Below, in pieces: positions 1 through 7,522 of a stretch of 31,539 bases of DNA. The notes under the pieces were generated by a model. That model was not told the origin of the DNA. It saw nothing but the letters and a program-made list of their open reading frames with translations, and did no database searches. The position numbers and the translations under genes were made by a program. Source of the DNA: an uncultured Ruminococcus sp. (GTDB lineage Bacteria > Bacillota_A > Clostridia > Oscillospirales > Acutalibacteraceae); NCBI GenBank assembly GCA_902798605.1, contig CADBXH010000007.1:1-31539 (forward strand), given 5' to 3'. Every line of letters begins with the position of its first letter. The stretch's first letter is position 1.

Positions 1-37
1 GGCATGTTCAACTGAACAAAATACCCTAAAATAATCT

Positions 38-74
38 CATCCGCCACAGTACCAACCGGTATCTGTGGCGGATG
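38..74. terminator. Strong hairpin beyond truncated hsdM
   Basis: A 12-bp perfect inverted repeat (CATCCGCCACAG / CTGTGGCGGATG) encloses a second 4-bp stem (TACC/GGTA) and a 4-base loop. It lies 20 bases past the stop of the hsdM remnant. Only a loose T-rich stretch follows on either strand, so it may be a terminator or a recombination scar. The frame of hsdM is open through it after the stop, which weakens the terminator reading. Confidence 0.4.
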
Positions 75-95
75 TTTCTTTACCTCATTTGACGC

Positions 96-1043
96 TTACT
101 TTACTGAAGGCATACCAAACGGAAGGCGTCCGGCGCTTTCGCATGACTCGGCTTTTACCTTGTCTACATTAAAGGGAGGATTAGCCATAACATAATCACA
201 ACATCCATTGAGATTGTGAGCGTCATGATAAAAAGTGTTGGCTTCATCGCCCGATTTAATCACACCGGTCAGTCCGTGCACAGCCATATTCATCAGACAA
301 AGCTGTGCGTTATATTCTACCTTTTCCTGTCCGTAAAAGGTCATAGCGCTATTGGCGTTCATTCCCTTGGCGTTGACAAAATCGCCGCTTTGAACAAACA
401 TTCCGCCGCTGCCGCAAGCGCAATCTAACAAAACACCCTTCTTAGGTTCAAGGATGTTGACAATCATTTTTACAAGTGATTTAGGTGTAAAAAACACGCC
501 GTCGTCGGAGGCGACTACAGGAGCAAACTTACTGAGGAAATATTCATAAATACGACCGATTACATCTCCGCCTACCTCGTCAAGCGCGCTATTATTGAAA
601 ATACGGAGCAGCTCATCAGAAAAATCCGTATAGCTCTTGGGAAGTACGCCAACGAGCTGTTCGCTCTGATCTTCAATAAGCAGCATTGCATTGTTGACAA
701 CCTCACCGAGGCTGTTCATCTTGTGACCGTCGCGGCTCGTTAAATCTGCCGCAGCTATATTCTCGGGCAGATTCACAAGATAGTCATACTGAGCTTCTTT
801 AGGAAGATAGAGTGCGCTTTTTGCCGCAAAGTCGCTCGCCTCCACAGGCAAAACACGTCCGCCGCGTGAAGGTCTGTTTTTAATTATTTCTGCTTCTACC
901 AGCTTGAAACGGCTGTAGGCATAGCGCAGAAAAATCAATCCCAACACTGGCATGCAGTATTGGTTTGAGGTCAATTTCGACCCTTGACGCAACAAATCCG
1001 CAGACTCCCAAAGCTCTTTCTCAAGTTTTCGTATATTAATCAT
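96..1043 (-). pseudogene. hsdM: Type I restriction-modification DNA methyltransferase subunit M, C-terminally truncated
   Basis: This is the N-terminal 315 residues of an N6-adenine methyltransferase of the HsdM family, which normally has about 480 to 540. The helical HsdM_N domain is at roughly residues 8-130. The methyltransferase fold has GVFFTP before the SAM-binding motif (CACGSGG, near residue 210) and the catalytic NPPF near residue 288. The protein stops after GRLPFGMPSVK, where intact HsdMs continue for about 170 residues, so it probably cannot methylate DNA. The chosen ATG (1043) has GGAGAG upstream; an in-frame TTG lies five codons earlier. No specificity (HsdS) or nuclease (HsdR) gene is visible, though hsdS could lie to the left. 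Family assignment is firm; loss of function is inferred from length. Confidence 0.75.
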
Positions 1044-1089
1044 TACAATTCTCTCCAAACTTCAACATATAGTTTGATATTCTGTGTAA

Positions 1090-1118
1090 ATTATACCATA
1101 CCAATTGACAAAAAACAA
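1090..1118 (-). promoter_or_regulatory. Putative promoter of hsdM
   Basis: On the minus strand the sequence reads TTGTTT, 17 bases, then TATAAT, preceded by an extended -10 TGG. It lies about 50 bases upstream of the hsdM ATG. Confidence 0.5.
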
Positions 1119-1152
1119 GAAATGCAGTTACACATTTTAAATGTATATATAA

Positions 1153-1180
1153 AAACCGCACGCTAAAAGCAATGCGGTTT
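1153..1180 (-). terminator. Terminator overlapping the end of the membrane-protein gene
   Basis: An 8-bp stem (AAACCGCA / TGCGGTTT) with a 12-base loop is followed by a T-rich run on the minus strand. The stop codon of the upstream gene lies inside the loop, so the last codons form part of the terminator. Confidence 0.65.
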
Positions 1181-2149
1181 GGATTGAATTATAAACTCGG
1201 ACTTTATAGGTGTATCGCTTTGATTTTTTCTACCATTTGCATATTCTAATACTTTCGTCATTTCTTTATCTATCCTGAAACAAAACTCTCGATAATAGAA
1301 CCTTTCGTCCTCGCTATACAAAGCCGTTTGAAGTTTGTTAATAAAGTGACATTGTACCGCTCTATTTCCACCTTTTCCTTTTTTATATTGCTCAAAATGG
1401 AAAAGATTTTCTTCCACAAAATTTATCTTGTCAAATACTTCTTGATACAAGTCTTTGTGAATTTTTCTTCGTATTGTTCGATTTGCAAAAAGAAAGTCTA
1501 ATTCTCCTAATACTACGGTTAATTGATGCGCAGATACGGATTTTAGAGAAAGATATGAATCTATTGCTAATTCTAACTCTTCGCTATGTTTTTTTATTCT
1601 CGATTCATAACTCCGTTCTAATAATTCATCAAGTGTTAGTAGATTCTTGCATCTTAGAATATGTTCTTGACACATACTATTTAGTAAATACAATTTGTAC
1701 TCTCTTTTGGCACTGTGTTCTATTGGCAAAAGTAATGCTTCCGGTGTATCAGGAATTGCTGCATAAACTGATTCATTAAATCTTTTATTAAAATTGTTAT
1801 TATCTATTTCGCCAAGACAATTCTGGATAAGTTCAAAAGGTTCATTTAGCAAAAAAGGATATGTTCCCATAAAAGAAATTAAAATATCACTTGCAGCAAA
1901 GAATAGTTTTTCTAATGCTTTTTTTCGTTCGCTCTGATACTCTTTAATTGAAATTAGGAAAGTAACAAACGAACTTGTAAAACATCCTCCGGAAATAACT
2001 AAACCAGCTTCTTTTATATTGGATAATAAAGAATTATTAGTTGATATCCCAATAAATCTATATAGTTGAAGCTGTAAAAATATAAAAACAAGAAAAGAGA
2101 CTATCCCAATTATTCCCGAAATTATGATTGCGAATTTTTTACTACTCAA
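1163..2149 (-). CDS. Unknown two-helix membrane protein with helical cytoplasmic domain
   Basis: I do not recognise this 328-residue protein. It has two hydrophobic segments near the N-terminus (about residues 6-30 and 45-68). A long, charged, mostly helical region follows, with no cysteine motif, nucleotide-binding loop or nuclease signature that I can see. The start is TTG with AAGGGG eight bases upstream. It lies 37 bases after the zinc-finger gene on the same strand and probably shares its transcript, ending at an overlapping terminator. Its AT-rich composition and its place between a methyltransferase remnant and a mobilization module fit element cargo. Two N-terminal helices plus a cytosolic domain resemble the architecture of several anti-phage effectors, but that is an analogy and not a family match. 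Confidence 0.6.
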   Translation of the reverse strand: MSSKKFAIIISGIIGIVSFLVFIFLQLQLYRFIGISTNNSLLSNIKEAGLVISGGCFTSSFVTFLISIKEYQSERKKALEKLFFAASDILISFMGTYPFLLNEPFELIQNCLGEIDNNNFNKRFNESVYAAIPDTPEALLLPIEHSAKREYKLYLLNSMCQEHILRCKNLLTLDELLERSYESRIKKHSEELELAIDSYLSLKSVSAHQLTVVLGELDFLFANRTIRRKIHKDLYQEVFDKINFVEENLFHFEQYKKGKGGNRAVQCHFINKLQTALYSEDERFYYREFCFRIDKEMTKVLEYANGRKNQSDTPIKSEFIIQSKPHCF

Positions 2150-2186
2150 GACAAGCGCCCCTTAATTTTAGTTTTTTAATGGAAAA

Positions 2187-2867
2187 TCACCCAAAATACT
2201 TCTCCGTTATCTCATCCGTAACCACTTTCATTTTCTGGCGGTTCTCCTGCACAAGTGTGTTCAGCTCGTCGTCAATAGGCTTCTGCTGTTCACGGTAATC
2301 GCTGACGGATTCCCTGATAACGGCGGCGCATTTTTCCTGCTCCTTCTCAAACTGATGCATATCAGATTCTTCAATGCGCATAAGCGTCAATTTGCGCTTT
2401 AGCTGTCGGACGTAGGCATTGTAGCTGTCGATCAAGTTGCGGTAAACGTCCTGCTTGCGGGTTTCGCGCAGGTTCCGGTTGTACTCCAAAAGCTTAACGT
2501 GCTGACATTCCTCGCGTCCGCAGTAGATTCTATCGGAGGTGTGGAAATACTTCCGTCCGCAGTTTACGCAGCGATATAGATTGATATTGCTGTTTTGTAT
2601 TTTTCTTGAAAAGAAATATACAAACGGGTCAAAGCTGTCGTTCAAGCCCATATACACACGATCATCGCCGCCCTCAACGGTAGCAATAATTTCTGACTTT
2701 GCTGTCATGGTTTGCTCGATTTCGCACTCAAAATCTTTCTCAATGTATAATGCTAATCTGTCTACAGCTTCCTTCAATGCCTTAACCTTATTCGTTAGGG
2801 CTTTTTTTGCCCTTTTGATATTGGTGTTAAAAATAGCCGTAACAATGATAACAGGATCCCACGACAA
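2187..2867 (-). CDS. Zinc-finger protein, C-terminal part (probably frameshifted, DUF6076-like)
   Basis: This 226-residue reading frame carries a four-cysteine knuckle (CVNCGRKYF, then YCGREEC, about residues 100-120), like the treble-clef fingers of CGNR or DUF6076 proteins. A long coiled-coil-like C-terminal region follows. The only upstream start is a TTG without a clear ribosome binding site. It lies inside the end of the preceding gene, which is in another frame. The simplest reading is that this and the gene at 2795-3145 were one protein of about 310 residues, broken by an indel near 2870. The DUF6076 assignment is from memory of the family and tentative. The finger suggests nucleic-acid binding; no function is claimed. 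Confidence 0.55.
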   Translation of the reverse strand: MSWDPVIIVTAIFNTNIKRAKKALTNKVKALKEAVDRLALYIEKDFECEIEQTMTAKSEIIATVEGGDDRVYMGLNDSFDPFVYFFSRKIQNSNINLYRCVNCGRKYFHTSDRIYCGREECQHVKLLEYNRNLRETRKQDVYRNLIDSYNAYVRQLKRKLTLMRIEESDMHQFEKEQEKCAAVIRESVSDYREQQKPIDDELNTLVQENRQKMKVVTDEITEKYFG

Positions 2868-3145
2868 CAGTCTGTCCCTTTGCGCCCAATTTCTGCCATC
2901 TCCTTCTCACAGGCAGGATATTTTTGTTTTCCGAAATCCAAGTAATACTGTAATCTCTCGCAAATAGTTCGCAAATCGGAGAAAAAAGACCGATTCATTT
3001 CTTCTGTCATGGTTAGTACATCATCAAAGCTAATAGTCGATCGTTGCTCAGATTCACCTATCATACTGCCATTTCTGTCGATCGGATAATGAATAAACCG
3101 TATTTGTTTGTTAGTGCGGTCAATATAGAAAAAAATTTTTTTCAT
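2795..3145 (-). CDS. N-terminal part of the same zinc-finger protein
   Basis: These 116 residues begin at an ATG with GGAG about 11 bases upstream and sit behind a near-consensus promoter. The start (MKKIFFYIDRTNKQIRF) predicts a beta-rich beginning followed by helices. The frame leaves the expected path after about residue 95 (GRKGTDCC) and ends in a short basic tail, while the coding path continues in the neighbouring frame. That suggests a frameshift, or less likely an overlapping two-gene arrangement. There is no independent functional motif in this half. Confidence 0.5.
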   Translation of the reverse strand: MKKIFFYIDRTNKQIRFIHYPIDRNGSMIGESEQRSTISFDDVLTMTEEMNRSFFSDLRTICERLQYYLDFGKQKYPACEKEMAEIGRKGTDCCRGILLSLLRLFLTPISKGQKKP

Positions 3146-3194
3146 CCTAAAAATTCTCCTTCCTTGATTCTAAATTATCTGAACTTATGTTAAG

Positions 3195-3223
3195 AGTATA
3201 TCATATTATCTTAAAGATGTCAA
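3195..3223 (-). promoter_or_regulatory. Promoter of the leftward cargo operon
   Basis: The minus strand reads TTGACA, 17 bases, TATACT, about 50 bases upstream of the zinc-finger gene ATG. This is a near-perfect housekeeping promoter, so the broken gene and the membrane protein behind it are likely transcribed. Confidence 0.75.
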
Positions 3224-3274
3224 CGCAGTAATTATAACTAGTACGTTTATTATCGTATAACGCAATTATACGTA

Positions 3275-3303
3275 TTGACAAGTATTACTGCGTATGATAA
3301 TAT
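3275..3303 (+). promoter_or_regulatory. Putative promoter of the mobilization operon
   Basis: TTGACA is followed after 17 bases by TAATAT, within a TA-rich stretch that offers alternative -10 boxes (TATAAT at 3301). It is divergent from the cargo promoter and lies about 340 bases before mobC, so the transcript would run through the oriT-like region. Confidence 0.5.
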
Positions 3304-3493
3304 AATTATACCGATTCACGCAGCAAGTTTAGAAAAGACAGAGTTCAATCGTGAAAAGACTGCTTTTGATGAGTAACTATCAGTTAACTGGAGGTGCTAA
3401 ACAATCATTTGTAGTATTGATTCTTGGCAGAGGGACTGTTTCAGCTTCGCTGATGATTTTACTGTTTTGTTAGTGAAATTCTTTCTTCTGCTT

Positions 3494-3620
3494 GGGTTCA
3501 CAGACCAAGAGCATCGGTTTTTCAGGTGATTTATCTGAACCCGCTGTACTTTATTTTTCGGATAGCGAGGTACGCCATTGGCAAGCCAATGACACCTCGT
3601 TGGTGGCGACCCCCAATCCC
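3494..3620 (+). other. Probable origin of transfer (oriT) upstream of mobC
   Basis: The roughly 500-base gap before mobC holds two inverted repeats. GGGTTCA (3494-3500) pairs with TGAACCC (3536-3542). A stronger hairpin at 3566-3599 has CATTGGC/GCCAATG around an AA loop, then a small internal loop, then CGAGGT/ACCTCG. It is followed by a G/C-biased tract (GGTGGCGACCCCCAATCC). Inverted repeat plus adjacent asymmetric tract directly upstream of mobC and relaxase is the usual oriT layout of MOBP-type elements. The nic site cannot be placed from sequence alone. The rest of 3304-3640 shows no gene with a usable start codon. Confidence 0.55.
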
Positions 3621-3643
3621 CCAAGAAAGGAGGCGAAAGCCAT

Positions 3644-3964
3644 TTGAAAAGAACACGGTCACATCAGGTGTCGTTTCGCCTGTCCGATAAAGAATACGCG
3701 CTGCTTCAAGAGAAGCTTGCAGCGAGCGGACTGTCGCTGACCGAATTCTTTATCAAACCCATCAGGGAGGAAAAAATAATTATTATCAGTGATTTTCTTC
3801 CCCTGCTGGGAGAATTGAAACGGCAGGGTGTGAATCTCAATCAGCTCGCACGAAGGGCAAATCAATTCTCTCCTGTGAGTGAGTATGAGATAATGAATAC
3901 CCTGCAACAATGTCAGAATACATATCGACAGCTCTATGAGCTGTCGGAGCAGTTAGGAGCGTGA
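3644..3964 (+). CDS. mobC: MobC-like relaxosome accessory protein
   Basis: This 106-residue protein is a small DNA-binding relaxosome component expected to bind oriT and help the relaxase nick. The sequence has a ribbon-helix-helix-like start (VSFRLSDKEYALLQEKLAASG) and the MobC-family segment LKRQGVNLNQLARRANQ near residues 62-80. The start is TTG at 3644 with a strong AAAGGAGG ten bases upstream; no ATG fits. It ends four bases before the relaxase ATG, so the two are translationally linked. Length matches the family (about 100-120). Confidence 0.85.
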   Translation: MKRTRSHQVSFRLSDKEYALLQEKLAASGLSLTEFFIKPIREEKIIIISDFLPLLGELKRQGVNLNQLARRANQFSPVSEYEIMNTLQQCQNTYRQLYELSEQLGA

Positions 3965-3968
3965 GGAC

Positions 3969-4964
3969 ATGCCCTTATTCAAAGGCTGTGGCTGCAAAGG
4001 CAAGCCCGCGAAAGCAATCGACTACATCACCGATAAAAAGAAAGCTGCCATCGTAACCTCATACGCACTCGATGATCACCGCGACTATGCCAGGCAATTT
4101 ACAGAAACAGCAAGATTGTTTGGCAAGGCGAAGAAGTTTGACAGCAGGAAGTATTATCACTTCAAGCACAGCTTTGACCCGAAGGATAACATTACTCCCG
4201 AAGAAGCGCACCGATTAACTGAGGAGTTGGCGCAGCAGGCGTTTCCAGACAACGAGTATATCATTGCCACGCACACGGACAAGCATCACATTCATTGTCA
4301 CATCATCGTGAACAGCGTGTCGTTCGTCAGCGGGAAGATGCTGCATTACAGCAACGATGAATACGGCAAGCTGAAAGACCTTTCCAACGAGATTGCCGCG
4401 AAATACGGTTATTCTACTCTTGATTTCAGAAAGCCGTCGGCTGATCGAATCAAGAGCGCTGAAAAACAAATCGTTATGAAAGGCGGCACATCTTGGAAGG
4501 AAGAGCTGCGCGAGGTTATTGCAGAAGCAAAGCAGCTTTGTAACGATATGGAGAGCTTTGAAAATCATCTCAACAAATACGGCGTGACGATTGCTCGCAA
4601 CACAGCAAAAACAATCAGCTATTTACACCCAAATAAAAAGAAGCCCATCCGAGGGAGCAAGCTCGGAAAGGCTTATACGAAGGAGGCGATAATTAATGAG
4701 TTTGCAAAATATGGAAACAGGACAGACAGCACAACCGAGAGAACAGCTGAATCAGATGGTCGGCGTCCGGGAGTCTCAGTTGGAGAACGCATTGCTCAAG
4801 CAAACATTAACCGAATACGAGCAGCAGTTAGCGCAAATGCAGAGCAATCAAAACAGCTTCATTCAGATACAGAGCGAGAAAACCGACGACTTGATAAAAA
4901 CCGTAGCAGGACTGGTCACAGCCAATCAGCTTCTCGCTCAAAACCTCGAAAGAGAGTTAAATAA
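3969..4964 (+). CDS. mobA: MOBP-type relaxase (MobA/VirD2 family)
   Basis: This 331-residue DNA strand transferase would nick oriT, attach through a tyrosine and pilot the strand during mobilization by a co-resident conjugation system. The metal-binding motif III (HTDKHHIHCHIIVNS) is at about residues 101-115. Candidate N-terminal tyrosines include Y19 (AIDYITDKKK). The nuclease domain covers roughly residues 1-220. The C-terminus is hydrophilic and rich in Arg, Ser and Gln. The last 90 codons overlap another gene in a different frame. No coupling protein or type IV secretion gene is present here, so the element looks mobilizable and not self-transmissible, unless more genes lie to the left. 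Confidence 0.9.
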   Translation: MPLFKGCGCKGKPAKAIDYITDKKKAAIVTSYALDDHRDYARQFTETARLFGKAKKFDSRKYYHFKHSFDPKDNITPEEAHRLTEELAQQAFPDNEYIIATHTDKHHIHCHIIVNSVSFVSGKMLHYSNDEYGKLKDLSNEIAAKYGYSTLDFRKPSADRIKSAEKQIVMKGGTSWKEELREVIAEAKQLCNDMESFENHLNKYGVTIARNTAKTISYLHPNKKKPIRGSKLGKAYTKEAIINEFAKYGNRTDSTTERTAESDGRRPGVSVGERIAQANINRIRAAVSANAEQSKQLHSDTERENRRLDKNRSRTGHSQSASRSKPRKRVK

Positions 4965-5223
4965 GATGGCGCAGCGACTTGCCGAACCGTTTAGCGAAAG
5001 CTACCGTAGAGTGATTGCGAGGACAGAAGCTTCCGAGAAGCAGTTATCCAAGCAAACAGAGAAGTATATCCAAAACATTGATTCTCTGATTTCTCAGACC
5101 GAAGAACGCAAAAACAGATTCTTCACATTCAACCGAATCAAAAGCATTGTCTTTTGGTCGGGCTGGTTTTCTACGATCATACTTTTGTTAATGGAGGTAC
5201 TCAGAACGTTGATAATGAAATGA
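4696..5223 (+). CDS. MobB-like coiled-coil membrane protein nested in the relaxase gene
   Basis: This 175-residue protein starts inside the relaxase gene in another frame, with a strong AAGGAGG nine bases before its ATG. It overlaps the relaxase by 269 bases. The first about 145 residues are Gln/Glu-rich and predicted coiled coil. A single transmembrane helix (IVFWSGWFSTIILLLMEVL) follows near residues 150-169, with a very short tail. This matches the layout of mobB in RSF1010 and ColE1-like plasmids, where a membrane protein encoded within mobA stabilizes the relaxosome at the transfer pore. There is no clear sequence identity to those, so the name is by position and architecture. Its stop overlaps the repA start (ATGA). 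Confidence 0.75.
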   Translation: MSLQNMETGQTAQPREQLNQMVGVRESQLENALLKQTLTEYEQQLAQMQSNQNSFIQIQSEKTDDLIKTVAGLVTANQLLAQNLERELNKMAQRLAEPFSESYRRVIARTEASEKQLSKQTEKYIQNIDSLISQTEERKNRFFTFNRIKSIVFWSGWFSTIILLLMEVLRTLIMK

Positions 5224-5999
5224 AACCTACACAACCGTTCTATAAAATGCCGAAAGTGCTTTTTACAGATAAATACAGTAAGCTTTCCAATGACGCTAAG
5301 ATTTTATATATGATGTTATTAGACAGAAAATCATTATCAGAGAAAAATGATTTTAACGATGAAAACGGCAACACCGTTGTCCTGTTTTCAAATTTAGAAG
5401 TATGCCGAAGCATCGGGTGCGGACACGATAAAGCAACTGCGATGTTTCGGGAGTTGGAAAAGTATAAACTCATACACAGGCGCAGACAAGGAAAAGGTAA
5501 GCCTGATTTAATTTATGTGAGTAATGAAGAATGCGAAAAATCCGCAGACTGGAATGCGGAAAAATCGCACACATGCACGCGGAAATTCCGCGCGGACGAG
5601 TGCGGAAAAACCGCACGTATTAAGATTGAGAATAATAAGATTGAGAGAAGTCATATCTATCAATCTATTAATTATCATTTTGCCGAATCACAAATCAAAG
5701 ACCAAATCGAATATGATATTTTGACAGAGAGATACAGCGAAGGCGTTGTTTCCGAAATCGTCAGCCTTCTGTCCGAATCATTATGCTCGGACGAAGAAAC
5801 TATACGCATTGGTCAAAGGAGTGTTTCGAGGAGCACATTTAATCAACGACTATCCTTATTGACTGCTGAACATATCGAATACGTTATTGAAAAGTTGGAG
5901 AAATCACAAAACAAAATTCACAATATGCGAGCATATATGCTGACGATGTTATACAACGCTATAGATACAATGGACACAGAAGGCATATATGGCAATTAA
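5220..5999 (+). CDS. repA: RepA_N-type replication initiator
   Basis: This 259-residue protein is related to the plasmid initiators with a RepA N-terminal domain. The opening (FYKMPKVLFTDKYSKLSNDAKILYMMLLDR) and LSNLEV-like turn followed by a winged-helix segment (about residues 60-110) are typical. The C-terminal half is variable, like the DUF6017 regions of such proteins. I chose the ATG at 5220, which overlaps the upstream stop as ATGA; the frame extends upstream but without a better start. The N-terminal domain would bind origin repeats. In an integrated element it could support replication of the excised circle. No iteron array is obvious nearby, so the origin may lie within the gene, as in RepA_N plasmids. 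Confidence 0.75.
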   Translation: MKPTQPFYKMPKVLFTDKYSKLSNDAKILYMMLLDRKSLSEKNDFNDENGNTVVLFSNLEVCRSIGCGHDKATAMFRELEKYKLIHRRRQGKGKPDLIYVSNEECEKSADWNAEKSHTCTRKFRADECGKTARIKIENNKIERSHIYQSINYHFAESQIKDQIEYDILTERYSEGVVSEIVSLLSESLCSDEETIRIGQRSVSRSTFNQRLSLLTAEHIEYVIEKLEKSQNKIHNMRAYMLTMLYNAIDTMDTEGIYGN

Positions 6000-6010
6000 G
6001 AAAGGTTATT

Positions 6011-6187
6011 ATGGAAGAAAATGATAGATTAATAGACACAAAAGAAGTGGCGAGGGTGCTCGGCTGCAGCCTTCCCACAGCAAGACGAATCATGCAGCGC
6101 GAGGACTTTCCGCTTATCAGAGTTGGTAAGAATATGAAGGTCAGCCCGGAAGCCCTCAAAGAATGGACGAAAAACAGGCGAATTTAA
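6011..6187 (+). CDS. xis: Excisionase / helix-turn-helix DNA-binding protein
   Basis: This 58-residue protein has a MerR-like winged helix (IDTKEVARVLGCSLPTARRIM, residues about 8-28) and ends VSPEALKEWTKNRRI, typical of the HTH_17/excisionase family of Tn916-type elements. It sits 11 bases after repA and upstream of the integrase. Xis would bend attachment-site DNA and direct the integrase toward excision. It may also regulate the integrase promoter just downstream. The start is ATG, preceded by AAAGG. Confidence 0.8.
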   Translation: MEENDRLIDTKEVARVLGCSLPTARRIMQREDFPLIRVGKNMKVSPEALKEWTKNRRI

Positions 6188-6200
6188 TCTCGCTGCCGTA

Positions 6201-6247
6201 TTGACACACAAGAAATCCACGAGTACAATAGAGTAAAGGATTTCTTG
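6201..6247 (+). promoter_or_regulatory. Integrase promoter with embedded inverted repeat
   Basis: TTGACA (6201-6206), 17 bases, TACAAT (6224-6229) is a near-consensus promoter 45 bases before the integrase start. A perfect 10-bp inverted repeat, CAAGAAATCC (6209-6218) and GGATTTCTTG (6238-6247), straddles the -10 box and start site. Its left arm is upstream of the predicted transcript, so it is more likely an operator than an RNA hairpin. Confidence 0.75.
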
Positions 6248-6273
6248 AGTGCTTACGGTCGGAAAGGATTAAT

Positions 6274-7437
6274 ATGAAAAAGGCCATCACCAAGAATAAG
6301 AAGCGCAGGCCGAAAGGCAGCGGATCCATCTACTACGTAGCAAGCCGTAAACGCTACGCCGGACAGATTCAGGTTGATTTGGGCAAAGGCAAAACGAAAA
6401 CCAAGACTGTCTACGGCAAGACAAAAACCGAGGTTTCGGATAAGTTAAAGGACATCGAGAGACAATCCATTCGCGGCGAGTACATAGAAAAGGATAAAAC
6501 TGTCTTTTATGATTTTGCGGAAAAGCTATTTAACGAGCAGCTTGCCCTCAACGAAGTCAGGCAATCAAGCTATGATCGCAAGATGGCTACGCTAAAAATG
6601 CTCTCGGATATCACCGACTATGAGATTCAGGATATGACGGAGGACATCATCAAGCAATTCTTTATGAATAAGCTATACTACTCTCAGTCGTCTATCAACA
6701 AGATGTACCAGCTGTTATCATTTGTATTTAATAGAGCAATCAGCAAGAGAATCATCTTGGATAGTCCTATGCGCGACATAAAATGTCCTAAATCCAAGCA
6801 ACAGAAAATACCTGTCAGAGCATTGACGATTGAGGAACAGACAAAGCTTCTTGACGTTCTCAAGACAAAGGATATTCTTTACGGAGACATCATGCTGCTT
6901 TCGATGTTCACAGGTATTAGAATCGGTGAATGTTGTGCGCTGAAGGTGGAGGATATTGACCTCAAACGAAAGACGATTCACATTAACAAGACAATATCTC
7001 GCGGCGAACTTGGCGAAACGATAATCAACCCGCCAAAGACAGAATCGGGTATCAGAACGTTGAACGTGAACGACGATGTTGTAAATTTTCTAAAAGAGGT
7101 CATTGGTGACAAGAAAAGCGGTTTGCTTTTCAAATCCACCAACAACCATCTTCTAACGACCAATCAGGTGAACTACCCTTACTCAAAAGTGATGAAGGAT
7201 TATCACATCATTGATAATTCAGTTTTTGGCAAGGTCGATTTACACTCACTACGTCATACTTACGCAACAAGGTGCATTGAATCGGGAATGCCTGCAAAGA
7301 TCTTGCAGAAGATATTAGGGCACTCGGATATTTCGATTACGCTGAACATTTATTGTTCTGTATTCGAAAAATACCGCAAAGAACATCTCGCTGTAGCAGA
7401 CGAATATATGAGGTTAAACAACCTCGCAATCGCCTAA
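6274..7437 (+). CDS. int: Tyrosine recombinase, integrase of the element
   Basis: This 387-residue integrase resembles the Tn916 type. An arm-site DNA-binding domain lies at about residues 15-65 (GSIYYVASRKRYAGQIQV), a core-binding domain at 75-175 and the catalytic domain at 180-375. The active-site set is complete: R216 (FTGIRIGE), K255, H324 and R327 (HSLRHTYATR), H350 (ILGHSD) and nucleophile Y360. It would integrate and excise the element. It is the last element gene on the right, so one attachment site should lie between 7437 and the membrane-protein gene at 7648. No tRNA or clear direct repeat is visible there. Confidence 0.92.
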   Translation: MKKAITKNKKRRPKGSGSIYYVASRKRYAGQIQVDLGKGKTKTKTVYGKTKTEVSDKLKDIERQSIRGEYIEKDKTVFYDFAEKLFNEQLALNEVRQSSYDRKMATLKMLSDITDYEIQDMTEDIIKQFFMNKLYYSQSSINKMYQLLSFVFNRAISKRIILDSPMRDIKCPKSKQQKIPVRALTIEEQTKLLDVLKTKDILYGDIMLLSMFTGIRIGECCALKVEDIDLKRKTIHINKTISRGELGETIINPPKTESGIRTLNVNDDVVNFLKEVIGDKKSGLLFKSTNNHLLTTNQVNYPYSKVMKDYHIIDNSVFGKVDLHSLRHTYATRCIESGMPAKILQKILGHSDISITLNIYCSVFEKYRKEHLAVADEYMRLNNLAIA

Positions 7438-7522
7438 AATTGAAAATAGACTGTCAAATAAACAGTCAATGATAAAATTTTTAGGCTATACGCCGTTTTT
7501 CAAGGTCATCCCGACCAATATT

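Noticed and set aside
3404..3529. Open frame of about 41 codons after a GGAGGT sequence (contains SWQRDCFSFADDFTVLLVKF)
   Set aside because: It has no ATG, GTG or TTG start near the binding site, only ATC/ATT, and lies in the presumed oriT leader. It may be a decayed leader peptide, but cannot be supported as a gene.
22..7440. Possible attachment-site direct repeat CCTAAAAT near 25-32 and near 7433-7440
   Set aside because: Eight AT-rich bases are expected by chance over this distance, the right copy lies in the integrase coding end, and no target gene is identifiable.
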